The notes below the pieces were generated by a model. It was given only the letters and a program-made list of their open reading frames with translations. It had not been told where the DNA came from and searched no databases. 64,000 nt of DNA from Harmothoe impar (Eukaryota; Annelida; Polychaeta; Phyllodocida; Polynoidae), in contig OX381720.1 of the NCBI GenBank assembly GCA_947462335.1, forward strand, positions 44,796,654-44,860,653, given 5' to 3'. The position numbers were made by a program, and so were the translations under genes. This document shows positions 41,201 to 53,033 of this stretch, piece by piece (positions within the stretch are counted from its first letter, which is position 1; every line of letters starts with the position of its first letter).

Positions 41201-44200
41201 TAATTCTCTGATGAAAACTCATCAACTTATAGTCCATTAAATATTGAGTTTCTTCATGGAAAGAGGAGGGGAAAGCCTATCCTTAAGAAATCCAGGGCTA
41301 TAGCACTGAAAAATGTAGCAATTCATGAACATAGGAATTTTGTCTTAATTGTGTTTTAAGCGCATATGAATGAAGTATCAACAAAAATACCTGTTTCACC
41401 CATTATGTATTTCCTTTCAGGATACCCGGTCCCTTTAAATTGGGCATTTTCTCCATTTTCTCACTTTTTAGCAGGTCTAAATAATCATCAACTTTGCAGT
41501 TCCCTACTGCCAAACCTGTGATACATGTATTCACACTTTTTGCTTAATTCTATTAGCTTATTACATCATCTATTGAGCTGTATAGAACAATAAGCCATAT
41601 CTCTGCATTGGACTGGAGTAGTAATACTCCAGAGTAATGGTTGCGGACAGGAGATTACTACTGGCGCGAAACTCACTCCCGCCCCCTACAGCAGACGCTA
41701 AGAACTATCCTGGTGACGTCACAGCGTTCCTTTCAACTTCTGCTCGCCGCAAGCCGGTTGGCAAAATCATCTCCCACCCGCCCACACCAAGGGTTAGAGA
41801 TCTTCAAGATTATTATATGTCATTCCAAAAAGACTCTGACCTCCATGGTCCACTATACATGTCATACAAAAAGACTCTGACCTCCATGGTCCAACCAACT
41901 AGGATTGACTATGTACTACTGTATCACTTATCCATATTATTATGTGTGTTAAATATTACCGGTAGAATATGTCTACCTTTGTTTTAATTTACATGTGTCA
42001 TTCATGAACTTTACTGTTAAACATGTTCGTATAAAAATATTCACAGGATAAAATTTACCACTATATAAAAACTCTCGTGTCCACTTATCATTATACCTCT
42101 GTGTTTCCATTTTGCCAAACGGTGTTAAAGGGGTATGTATGTTGCCAATATCTAATACCCTAGGTGCACTAACATATTTAAATAAAGATAATATATGGAT
42201 ATAATATACTGAATGAAACTTTATTGTTTGTTGTTTTTCAGTTAGCTGTGCTCACTGTGCAATGTCCTAATGCATTTAAGCATGTATGGGATACAACAAA
42301 TTCATGTAGTGTTACTGGAAAAATGGAATCTTTATATTTCCCTCCACCTTTCGAACCTCCATTGTCAACTTTAACCTAGATAACAGTCAATTGCAGGTTC
42401 AAATAATACCCTTATATCTTATCTAGGAGTACCATGTTGTAGCGCCCTTATATACTAGCACAAGGAGAGAAATTCAAGAAAAAATCCTTAAAGGGGTATG
42501 TATGTGCCTTAAGTCGGTATGTATGTGGCCACAAGTGCTACAGTATGCAAATAGGCCATAGTGTTCAATTTTTGGGCCATTCATATAATGCTTTTGCATC
42601 ATAGAAACAAGTTACAGTACTTTACAACATCATTCCATGCACTGAATACATCACCATGGGAGTTAGACAGTATTTCCTTAAAGCGGTATGTATGTGCCTT
42701 AAGTCGGTATGTATGTGGCCACAAGTGCTACAGTATGCAAAAAGGCCATAGTATTAATTTTTAGGCCATTCATGTCATGCTTTTGCATCATAGAAACAAG
42801 TTACAGTAACTTACAATATCACTCCATGCACTAAATACATCACCATGGGAACTAGACAGTATTTCCTTAAAGCGGTATGTATGTGCTTAAAGGGGTATGT
42901 ATGTGTAAATCATACTGGAACAGGAAGTGACGATAATTTTCACGGGTAAATAAAGGGCGGAAAGCTCTCACTCCTGTTGGATTGTATGCAACTAAATGGC
43001 CTTTTTGAAGGGAAACAGTTAAATATAACTTGGCTGGATGGTACAAGCAGATCACGTTAAACCAGTATGTATGGTGATTTTTACACTTCAAATATTCAGG
43101 ACGATGGTGTGACGAGAAAGGAAGCAGATGAAAGTAAAATATCTTTTTGATAGCACATGTTATGTATTGAAATATGCCATGTGACCCAGGAAGCAGGCAG
43201 AAATACTACGCTTCCCTTGTGGGCAGGGCAAAACTATCCCAGAAGACGTATATACCTTAAAGGGGTATGTATGTGCCTTAAGTCGGTATGTATGTGGCCA
43301 CAAGTGCTACAGTATGCAAAAAGGCCATAGTGATCAATTTTTGGGCCATTTATGTCATGATCTTGCATCATACAAACAAGTTACATTAACTTACATCATT
43401 CCATGCACTAAATACATCACCATGGGAAGTAGACAGCATTTACTTAAAATGGTATGTATGTGCCTTAAGTCGGTATGTATGTGGCCACAAGGCTACCGGG
43501 TCACTTCGACGACAAGCGATCTTACAACATGGGGGATTAAAGATGGAGCGTCGGCCACTGTAGCTTTGTCTAAACAAAGTCACGCGGTCTCCACTGCTAC
43601 ATACACATACCATAAGTACTGGGACACTTCTATCCTTTAGGGATGTGATGTATATGGATTTTATCAGTTAAAGAAAAAGATTAAGAAAGAAAACAGAGAA
43701 AGATAAGGGGGGTTCGGGGGCAGAGCCCCCGATGTAGGAAGAAAAATATAACATAATAAAAAGAAAGTAACCGAAAATGGAACAAAGAAAGAAAAAGAGA
43801 GTAAGAAGAGGAGATTCGGGGGCAGAGCCCCCGATTTATACAATAATTACCAGAGATAGTGCCTTGTTCCTTGGTCACAATTCTCAATACTTTTATACAT
43901 TTATGAGCATATCGCTTTGAATGACATGGTAAAATCGTCATATTGCATGATTTTCCATAAAAGTGTATATGTCCAATTGGGGCTAAACGGTTACTAATTG
44001 GCAGAACTGCAGAACCAACAGAGGCCGACCTTTCCTAATTTCAATCCCTTTCTGTGCAATGTTTACTCAGGAGCTCGTCGTCGAAGTGATCCTGATTCGC
44101 CACAAGTGCTACAGTATGCAAAAAGGCCATAGTGATCAATTTTTGGGCCATTCATATAATGCTTTTGCATCATACAAACAAGTTACAGTACTTTACAACA

Positions 44201-47200
44201 TCATTCCATGCACTGAATACATCACCATGGGAACTAGACAGTATTATCTTAAAGCGGTATGTATGTGCCTTAAGTCGGTATGTATGTGGCCACAAGTGCT
44301 ACAGTATGCAAAAAGGCCATAGTATTAATTTTTGGGCCATTCATGTCATGCTTTTGCATCATACAAAAAGTTACAGTGATTTAGAACACTACTCCATGCA
44401 CTGAATACATCACCATGGAAACAAGACAGTATTTCCTTAAAGGGGTATGTATGTGCTTAAAGGGGTATGTATGTGTAAATCATACTGGAACAGGAAGTGA
44501 CAATCATTGTCACGGGTAAATAAAGGGCTGAAAGCTCTCACTCCTGTTGGATTGTATGCAACTAAATAGCCTTTTTGATGGGAAAAAAGGTGAACAGTTA
44601 AATATAATTTGGCTGGATGGTACAAGCAGATCACCTTAAAGGGGTATGTATGGTGAACTTTACACTTCAAATATTCAGGACGATGGTGTGACGAGAAAGA
44701 AAGCAGATGGTAGTAAAATATTTTTTTGATAGCACATGTTATTCATTGTAATATGCCATGTAACCCAGGAAGTAGGCAGAAATACTATACTTTTCTTGTG
44801 GGCAAGGCAATACTATCCCAGAAGAGGGAAATACCTTAAAGGGGTATGTATGTGAAATTGATTTTTTTCAGGTAATGCTCTCCCCCACCATCTGTATGAG
44901 AAAAATACATGAAATTTTCACCCAGGGTGATGCAATGGAACAATATACAATAACAAGGCAGAACAAAGAGTGCATTTTAGCTCAATTTCTTTTTCTTTTT
45001 CTTTTTTTCATAAAAAAAGATATAAAAAACGTCAACTTTATGGTGGTTTTTGGCCAAAATAACCTAAAATAAGGTGTAGATAACATGTAAAGTATACATT
45101 TTCTGGTAGAACTAAACCCATTCTGACTTAAAGTGACAGTCAAATACCTGTGAACATGATTGGGGTGAAAATACCCTGGAAAAAACCCAAATTAACAGTT
45201 GCATCACGTTGGTGAGAATGAGTCTAGTACTGTACTATAATTTCAAAAACCCTCTATTAGCCGCCCCCAGACTTTGACAATATTGTATAACCCTCACTAG
45301 AAGTTTGGTTTGCGTATAACCTGTGAGTTAAAGGAGAGAATTTACGGTGGTAAGCTTTTTTAACAACTGGGCGGGGGGGGGGGGGGGGCAGTGAGAGATT
45401 TCATGCGGAGTGCACAACATTTTTTTACCCCCCCCCCTCCCAAAGCGATCGAAAATGTTTTACCTCCCACTGGCAGGTCAAAAATCGGGAGCATTCGCGC
45501 CCCTTCATAGAACGTGCAGGCTTTTTTGCTCAAAACAGGTGGAAATATTTTGAAGCTGGGGATGGGTCTAAATTTTTTACCCCCCACCCCGGTTAAGGGG
45601 TCCGAATTTTTACGCCCCCGATGGCAGGTGCGACTTTTTTATCAGTGACCTGGAAAACAGGTTTGGATACACTCTACTGAAATCCCTCATGTCCAAAGAA
45701 TATTGACTCCCAACATTGAACATGATAATTCCCCTTGATTCATCTGAGTCGGACTATGACTCTGGCCATGAGAATGAAAGTAAGAGTTTACTGTCCAAGA
45801 GTTTCTGAAAACAGATACGGCCTTTTTTCATTATTCATTTTTCATTATTGGGAATTTACTAAAAAGGCGGAACCAGAATGTATGATGGTAGTTTTACTGT
45901 ATTTTACCATAGACTTTCTAGTTCCCTTTCCTGTTCCTGTCCATTGGTTCCAGGCTACCAGTAGGGGTTGCCCAGAACCAGCAAAATCCCAAGGTCAAGG
46001 TCATTTGGCTGTTACCAGAGCCTTCCTTCGGAAGGATTTGGGAATGAGAGTATGCCCAATGAAGCATGACATAGACCCTAGATCCAGCAGCATGGCCAGT
46101 AGGAGGGGCAGTGTTGGGCACAGGCCTTCACAGAATACAGCACAAAGCAGTTTTTCCCCCACGGGAAACACTGTCTGGCAGACAGTGCAGCTGTCTTCCA
46201 TTTTAGGACAGGTCATGCATGATTGGTTCCACATGGCCTGGGGCCTTGTTTACACCCAGAGGGTCACAGAGGGCACTTCCCCTGTTCATGTGCAGACACA
46301 CTTCCTGTAATGGATGCCAAAACATTTGGGGAGGCAAAGCCCAGTTTACAGTGTCAAAACCTGGATTATTTATTGCAGAGCCTACCCACCCTCTAGTCAT
46401 TTAGCCATATTCAACAAGTCAGCTCCTGAACTATATCCAGAGATAAGCCCAAAGCAGTGCATGCAGGTAGGGAGCAGTGCATTTCGGTTTTGGCCAATAC
46501 AAGTCGGCAGGCCTCTCCGCTGTATGCGGAGAGGCCGTACTGGTCTAGGTAACAGACATGCAAACTCTGAAGAGGAAAAAATCTTAGCCCAGGATTTTTG
46601 GAAGTGGGGGAATGGACGTCCTGCCGCGCACCGCAAGCGAAGCGCAGTGGTCAAACTGGGGGGCGGAGGGGCAGTGAGAGATTTCATGCGGAGTGCACAA
46701 CATTTTTTTCACCCCCCCCCCCAAAAGCGATCGAAAATGTTTTACCCCCCACTGGCAGGTCAAAAATCGGGAGCATTTGCGCCCCTTCATAGAACGTGCA
46801 GGCTTTTTCGCTCAAAACAGGTGGAAATATTTACCCCCCCCCCCCAAGAAAATTTGAAATTCTAGACTTGAAATGGTGCATTCTAATGCATTTTGGCACA
46901 ACGTATATCTAGTCTCAGCTCTGGATTATTCTCTATTATTGAGACTGGAAATCTGTTAATTTTTTTAGAAAAGGTTTTTAGGAAAATTGGAAATCTTGAC
47001 TTGAAATGGTTCATTCTGCTGCACTTTGGCCAAAAATATATTACAACTCAAATCAGTATTATCCAGCCTCTATGATTGGGGTATTATCTTTTTTGAGGAA
47101 AGTTTTTGGGAAGATTTGGCAATCAGACCTGAAATAGTGCATTCTGGCTAAGAGCTGTATTAGCCAGCCTATTCTTATGATTGGGGTTGGATCCTTGCTT

Positions 47201-50200
47201 TTTTGGATGGAAAGGTCTAAGAACATTTTGAAATTCTTGACTTCAAATGGTGCAATCTGATGCATTTTGGCACATCTGTCATGTCTACCCCCATCTTAAA
47301 TCAGCACTAAAATAGTTATGTGTTGATTTGCCATTCACATGTCACACCAGTACTAGGAGGTTTGGGGGGCATGACCCCAAGAAAATTTTGAAAATCAAGA
47401 AGGCAAATGGTGATATTTGATGTATTTTGATCTTCTTAATTGTCTCATTAAATTACAAGCCCCCCCCCCCCCACATAAACAGAGTTCTCATTGGATCTGG
47501 ATGAATCACAACAATGACCAATTTGGAGGGAAAAAAATGGCCATCTATGGGTTTAAGTCGCCCTCTGGGTTACATGTAAAACACGGAAGCTGTTCCTAGT
47601 AACTGAAAATACATTTAAAATGGTGCTATATATAGCCTTTTGCTTGGTGATACCTAATACTACTACACATCCCAGGGCGACTTAAACCCATACCCATAGG
47701 TATGGGTTTAAGTCGCCCTTTTCAAGCTTGATTTAAAAAAGGGCGACTTAAACCCATATCTATAGGGTATGGGTTTAAGTCCATAGTAGTATATAGGTGA
47801 CTTCAGGTGACTTCAGGGCGACTTAAAACCATAGTAGTATATATGTTGACCATGCCCAAATATAATAGAAACTAAAAACATCCCTGGGGGGAAAATACCC
47901 CCCTTGGGGAAAGGGTTTCCTTATGGGGATAGATACAAAAATAGGGGCTTGGATAAGTTTTGGGGGTTTACAAGGGTGGCAAGCGCAGCTTCATTCATAG
48001 GGCGACCTAAAACTTAGAGCCTCATTTTTCAGGAAAAGAAACTAAAAAGTTTGGGCGACTTAAAACCATAGTAGTATATACCTATAGCTGACTTCAGGGC
48101 GACTTAAAACCATAGTAGTATATAGGTGACTTCAGGTGACTTCAGGGCGACTTAAAACCATAGTAGTATATATGTTGACCATGCCCAAATATAATAGAAA
48201 CTAAAAACATCCCTGGGGGGAAAATACCCCCCTTAGGGAAAGGGTTTCCTTATGGGGATAGATACAAAAATAGGGGCTTGGATAAAGTTTTGGGGGTTTA
48301 CAAGGGTGGCAAGCGCAGCTTCATTCATAGGGCGACCTAAAACTTAGAGCCTTATTTTCAGGAAAAGAAGCTTTATTCATATTTTCATATATCTATGTGG
48401 TAGGGCCTAGGTATCCCTGAGGAATAAGTCGCCCTTAGGGCGACTTAAACCAGTACATATATGTACTGGTTTGAGTCGCCCTGCAAGGTTGTATATATGT
48501 GTATTGTCCTATATCCCACATCATTGTTTTAGCTTGATATCACAACAATTCATAGCATATACAATTATGTATATGAAAGAGAAAATGTCTTAGTTCTATT
48601 ACCGAGTGCTTCCCTTTAAATGTCACCAAAATGAGAGAAATGCCTTTATTCCATTACTGTTCCCCTCCCATAAAATATGGTAAAGAGTGAGGCATTTTAT
48701 AATGGAATAAAGCTATATCTCGTTTCTCTTGTACATATTTCACACGTTTAATTATGGAATAAAGGGATATTATTCTCTCGAAATATGCTTTAATAATAGT
48801 TCTATATCTAGACTACGGTAGTGGAACTATTGTCACCAGTCCAGGTCCTTTGAAAAAAAAGTGCACAAACAAGTAATACACAATCTGATAGATTACCCCC
48901 TCCCCTTCCTGTGCAAACACACATTTACAATTTAATGTCATATTTTGTAGTCATTTATGTAAACACCTTCATTACATAGCTGTTAGTTTCACGACTGGTC
49001 AGCCTAATTGGGTCAAAATACTCCACCCTCCCCCCAATTCATGTCGCTAGTACAATACATGTACATTTCATTTCCTGTCCGTAACTACTGGTGCCACACA
49101 GTCTCAAACACGTCTATGGCCCTTTCGTCTGTAAGCTACATGGATTCATCTTTTACTTTTACCCACCCAAAACATGTAGTATCATGTCATATGGCGACAT
49201 GGTATTTCTTGGGGCGACTTAAAACCATACTGTGCCAAAAAAATCTGAGAAATCTGAGGAGGAGAACTTTCATTCAGAATATAAAATTCTGACATCACAT
49301 AGGGCCTACATGTCTAAGGGAGTGCTCATATTTTGCACAACGGGGGGGGGGGGGGGGGTGAGATTTCGCGCGGAGTGCCCCTAGAGAGATCGACATTTTT
49401 TACCCCCCCCTGGCAGGCCGTAAATCGCACGCGGTCGCGCCCATTTGTAGCATAGTAACGCACAGGCTTTTCCCCTCAAAACAGGTTGAATTTTTTTTAC
49501 CCCCCCCCCCCCCCAAGAGGGATATTAATTTTTTACCCCCCTACCGGTCAAGGGTTCCAAATTTCCCCCCCCCCTCTCGATCCATCCCCCCCCCCTGCCT
49601 AGTCTCCGGAGAAAACACTGCCAAATCCATCCACGTCGCTACGCTATGTTCCTGCTCCCAGTAAGGGAGTGTTCATTTATCAATTACAGGGAGGGGGTGG
49701 TCAGATTTCGCGCGGAGGGGCGAACATTTTTTACGCCCCCCTCCCTTGAGAGCGCGTGGAATGTTTTGCGCCCCCCCCCCTCGGCAAAGGCGGCGACATT
49801 TTTTCGCTCCCCCCCTTTGAACTATAGTAACGCGCGGGCTTTTTTTGCTAAAAAGGGGCTTTTTACGCCCCCCCCCCCTCAAGAGCGGTCCGAATTGTTG
49901 ACGCCCCCCCCCCTCAGGAGGGGTCGGAAATTTTTACGCCCCCCCCAAACCCACCACCCCCCCTGTAAATAATAAATGAACGCTCCCTAACATAGCGCAG
50001 CGACGTGGATGTATTTGCAGTCGTTTGATCTGGAGACTACCCCCCTGCCCTGTTGTTAAAAAATGAGCACTCCCAAAGTATGTCTGACTCTGAATCTTGG
50101 CCTAGGCCATACTGAATGAGTTCGACTTTGCCACTTACGTCTTTGAAGTGTATGGCTTTAAGAATGTTGGACAGGTTTCTGGCATTATCCAGTTTCGCAA

Positions 50201-50249
50201 CTAGCACATAGTGACCGTCGTCATCGGCTTCTTGCGTAGATAAAGACAT
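32238..50249 (-). CDS. RAD1: RAD1, 9-1-1 checkpoint clamp subunit (eight exons)
   Basis: Coding exons, 5' to 3' on the minus strand: 50249-50139, 38534-38379, 37728-37634, 37380-37269, 36699-36577, 36376-36312, 32863-32719, 32294-32238. They join in frame at GT-AG borders to 287 aa, close to the vertebrate length of about 282. RAD1 forms the PCNA-like RAD9-RAD1-HUS1 ring loaded at damaged DNA. Signature stretches are LVAKLDNARNLSNILKAIHF, KCVQANAFIQAGIF, LTVLLDCLNIFGSS, SELDMTS, RLSTFGN and RTDRRGFLSMQYMI. The tail is acidic (DEEVEDEEEEVDEF). The first intron is 11.6 kb and packed with repeats. A divergent candidate exon starts 436 bases beyond its ATG. Confidence 0.96.
32930..33495. repeat. 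TAGGCCTACATTGATAAAAT minisatellite
   Basis: Six or seven imperfect copies of a 70-90 base unit (AGTAGGCCTACATTGATAAA, CCTATAG, C-run, TTTTTTCAATAGCC) in the RAD1 intron before exon 7. Confidence 0.85.
35537..36274. mobile_element. Harbinger-like MITE interrupted by a second MITE
   Basis: Ends GCGAGTGCTCATTTTT and TGAGCACTCCC are inverted and flanked on both sides by TTA, a target duplication of the PIF/Harbinger type. The interior has the GAGATTTCGCG segment shared with copies at 49318 and 59460. Another element sits inside. Confidence 0.7.
35679..36221. mobile_element. TIR element of the GGCCACTTAAAATTGAT family
   Basis: Inverted ends GGCCACTTAAAATTGATTAT and its complement bound a 543-base insertion with CAAG on both sides (counting inward one base). 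It has no coding capacity and poly-A/poly-T rich interior. A relative is at 61618. Confidence 0.75.
36896..37016. repeat. GC-rich tandem repeat and adjacent EcoRI-like palindrome
   Basis: GGCCTCCCTGCAGKGCTCCC-like phrases repeat three times. At 37095-37120 a CCAGGAATTCCTGG palindrome follows. Both lie in a RAD1 intron. Confidence 0.6.
40536..41286. mobile_element. Foldback element with arms of about 355 bp
   Basis: Left arm 40536-40891 and right arm 40931-41286 are near-complementary around a 39-base loop. Ends read TTAAGGATAGGCTTTCCCCT and the inverse. It lies in RAD1 intron 1. The sequence just outside the left end is the inverse of the TTAAAGGGGTATGTATGTG motif seen at 42.1-44.9 kb. Confidence 0.85.
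42120..44860 (+). repeat. TTAAAGGGGTATGTATGTG array with 180-bp units and segmental duplication
   Basis: About 19 copies of KGGTATGTATGTG occur here, mostly preceded by TTAAAG or TTAAGT. They bound 180-base units (42494, 42674, 43258, 44100, 44254). A larger block, 42510-43280, is duplicated at 44100-44850 with small changes. The block lies in RAD1 intron 1. No coding potential. Confidence 0.85.
43711..43835. repeat. Two TTCGGGGGCAGAGCCCCCGA hairpins
   Basis: The same 20-base near-perfect stem-loop occurs at about 43712-43731 and 43814-43833, joined by A/G-rich sequence. Confidence 0.8.
45370..46860. repeat. Two copies of a GAGATTTCATGCGGAGTGCA element
   Basis: Blocks at about 45385-45610 and 46670-46850 share long stretches (GAGATTTCATGCGGAGTGCA, GCGATCGAAAATGTTTTACC, AACGTGCAGGCTTTTT). 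They are subtypes of the Harbinger-like MITE found at 35537 and 49318. Sequence between them has open frames without recognisable domains. Confidence 0.7.
47660..48490. repeat. GGGCGACTTAAACC palindrome cluster with a 329-bp direct repeat
   Basis: GGGCGACTTAAAMCCATA and its complement recur in opposing pairs (for example 47675-47720, 48430-48482), forming perfect or near-perfect hairpins. A block from 47792 recurs at 48121, 329 bases away, over some 240 bases with very few differences. Confidence 0.85.
49318..50074. mobile_element. Harbinger-like MITE, outer copy
   Basis: Ends GGGAGTGCTCATATTTTGCA and the inverse of GGGAGTGCTCATTTTTTAAC. The left flank is TAA and the right AAA. It contains C/G homopolymers and GAGATTTCGCGCGGAG, and an inserted younger copy. 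Confidence 0.7.
49665..49987. mobile_element. Harbinger-like MITE, inner copy
   Basis: Ends GGGAGTGTTCATTTAT and ATAAATGAACGCTCCC, with TAA directly outside both ends. The 323-base element is non-coding. Confidence 0.75.
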
Positions 50250-50684
50250 TTCCGTAGTTATTTTGACATCACTACTATCACAGACTTTTAGAAAACCGCC
50301 ACGGAAGTAGAAGAGCAAAACACAGCGCGATCACCACCCAGTTGCAATAATTTACGGGTGGCGCCGTCTGCCGGCACTTTTTCTGTCACTAGGTATCGGT
50401 AAGTCGCAACGTCGGTGAGTTTCCGTCTGATAGTCTCACTTTCTAAAAGAATTTGTCCTTTTCTTTACATAATGTGTGAATCGAATATCATAATCCAATT
50501 GAATATATTATGATATGTACCCAGACGCCTCATTAAGTGTAGAGATGAGCATATCGGAAGCACCGATTAGTATCACGTTTTAGAAGTTCATGCCAGGATA
50601 TGCCACCGCATCATCACTAACGCAGCCACGTATATCTTTTCAGATTGACTGTTAAAAGAATGCATATCATATCCCTTGGATTGC

Positions 50685-50739
50685 ATGAGCAGTGATTTAA
50701 TCGTGTCAAGTCCAAATGGATCAAGAATTTCGATCCCAG
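50685..50739 (+). CDS. Candidate first coding exon, divergent from RAD1
   Basis: An ATG opens 18 codons (MSSDLIVSSPNGSRISIP) up to a consensus donor CCAG|GTGAGT, leaving phase 1. Its position 436 bases from the RAD1 ATG fits a bidirectional promoter. It might belong to the plus-strand gene whose last exons start at 60191, but the phase does not match directly, so at least one exon between them would be needed. Confidence 0.3.
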
Positions 50740-51947
50740 GTGAGTTAAGGAGTGCTCATTTTTTAACAAAGGGGGGGGGGGGGGGGTGTAGATCTACAAG
50801 TTACAACTGTATCAATCCTACTAAGTAACTAACTGTAGTACCGTAACTATACTTAGCAGTCAACTATCCAACTGCTATCTGTATCAAAAGACTGCTAAGT
50901 GTATCAATTTCCAGGAATGTCTGTTATAAGGTGTCACGGTACTATTAAAATTGGCACAGTGATGTTCTAATATTTTCCTCTTTTTCACTATCAAGTGGCT
51001 CCAAATGTGGTTCAAAATTTGATGGCGTTCATAAATGACACCTTAAACAAAAGCTGACGTCATTTCCGATCTTTTAAAAATGTCCGTCAATATGGGAGTC
51101 AGATTAGATTTTGCGCTAGTTGCCATGGAAAAAGCATAGTCTGAATCCCGGTCCCTGCACTCTAATACCTAAGCAACACCATCCGTTTTGAAATATACCC
51201 CCTTACCACCGACTTTTGCTGTAAAATAGGATAAAAACGCAGACTTTTTGGCCTCAGAAAATACCCCTTTTTTCGATACGCTGACTTTTTCAGCCTATAA
51301 ACACCCCCTTTTTCTCCCTCCAAATACCAACCCCCAGGGTACATCCCCATTTCCTAATAAGCTAATGAAAAAAGTTTGCCCAAATTGCCATATTATGTTC
51401 ATAGGCCTTACACACAGACATAAGGGGTCAGATATTTGCCCTTTTTTGCTTTATTCATTGGGATGATAGTATATTAACCCCCTTTTCTACTGAGATTTGG
51501 ATGAAAAAGACCCCCTATCTATGAATTCCACGGACGTGCAGAGTGAGTTAAAAAGCACCCCTTTCTCGGCGTTTTCATAACACGGATGGTGTACATTTAC
51601 GTTCCAAGTGCAGGGACCGGGGTCTGAATATGATCAATTTTTCAAGTGCCGCACCGACCTGTGACCTTGACTTTGACCTTAAAGCGTGACCCCTTGGTTC
51701 CCATGGATACCAAAAACTTTTTAAAACTTTTTTTAAACCAAGCATTGCCCATCTTCTGGTATGCCTATTATTACTCCCAGTCAAAAATAAGGTCTCCTAG
51801 CACTGATTATATCCACTAGAATTCCGTTTTTAGTAGGGACTATTTGGCTGTCCTAGGTTTTCTCGGCGGATTAGTACCGTGACACCATAAGGATATCCAA
51901 CTGCTATCTGTATCAATAAATGCTATCTGTATCATAATAGGAATATA

Positions 51948-53033
51948 CAGTGACGTCACCCTAGTCCGGGCGACGATAGTCCGGGCTCTACACAATCCGG
52001 GCAGAGCTGCCTCTGCACGGACCTTATTACACTATAATAGTATACAGTAGTCCGGGTATCTCATGATCCGGTTACCGGGCAGTGCCTCTAGTGTACAAGT
52101 GTGTGTTTACCATTAAAATCTGGCTCAATATACTGGGTGGTCCCTGTACCAAGATAATTACAACAAACTATAAATGTTGTAACTTGCATGTAGCCCCATA
52201 GACATACACCTTACAACCCCTGTCGGTGCCGTGCTGTCGGGCATGAATGTGTGACTGTTTGTGGAAAAAGGAGATGCACAAGCTGGCACTAATTACAACA
52301 ATCACGGGATACCCCAGACAGCAGTCACATGCATCATACAAAGTCAAAGGCCACCCTCAAACAAAGCATTTAGCACCTTGAGTTAGGGCAGCTACGGACC
52401 CCTTCATCTTTTGACAGTTTAAATTCTATGGGTACACTGGGATTAGCATCACCCTCTCAGCACCCGGAGTTGTTGGATATGTTCTGATAGTGATCCGGAG
52501 GACACTGTCGCCCCCCCCCCCCTCATGGTGCCTCCCTTCCCATTGTTAGTGGCCCCCATATCATGTGTGTGGTAGTCCAACGGGTGGGTGGGACTGGGGG
52601 CTTTGGTATGAAACACTCTTGAATAATTATGTTGTATACAGAATGGTTAGATTGTTTCATTTATTCACATAACAAAGAGAACGATGTATGTGTGTGCCAA
52701 TAACACGTATCATGATTCTCATCTACAACGTATTGACCCCAATGGGTGATTGCACCACTAGTTACAAATTGTTTTGAATAAAGATTTCTAGATCCGATAT
52801 AGAAATGATATTCGGCTATTTGATAACGATTTCGGCTAATCCAAATTGTATCAAACAAGCCAAATATGCTGATGTAGCAAACCTCCTAGCAGGATCACAT
52901 CCTACCGACTGTGTTAGAGTACCCCCGCCCCCCGTCCACCCCTGTTCCACCACTGTTTCAGGCACCCGGGCGTTTCGGCTCCCGGGCGGTGCGGGCAATG
53001 CATGGCACTGCCCGGACTACCACGACGTGACTG
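51948..53033. mobile_element. Mariner-like non-autonomous element with CAGTGACGTC ends
   Basis: The left end CAGTGACGTCACCCTAGTCC and right end (inverse) CAGTCACGTCGTGGTAGTCC are similar and TA lies outside each. TACAGT starts and TA duplication are typical of Tc1/mariner. No transposase frame seen. The ends are rich in CCGGGC. Confidence 0.55.

Noticed and set aside
45735..46310. 191-aa plus-strand ORF
   Set aside because: No domain, mixed composition and position between two copies of a MITE. It is probably chance or an old transposon relic.
49646..49972. Pro/Arg-rich ORF (TPPPPQERSELLTPPP)
   Set aside because: It arises from the C-homopolymers of the Harbinger-like MITE.
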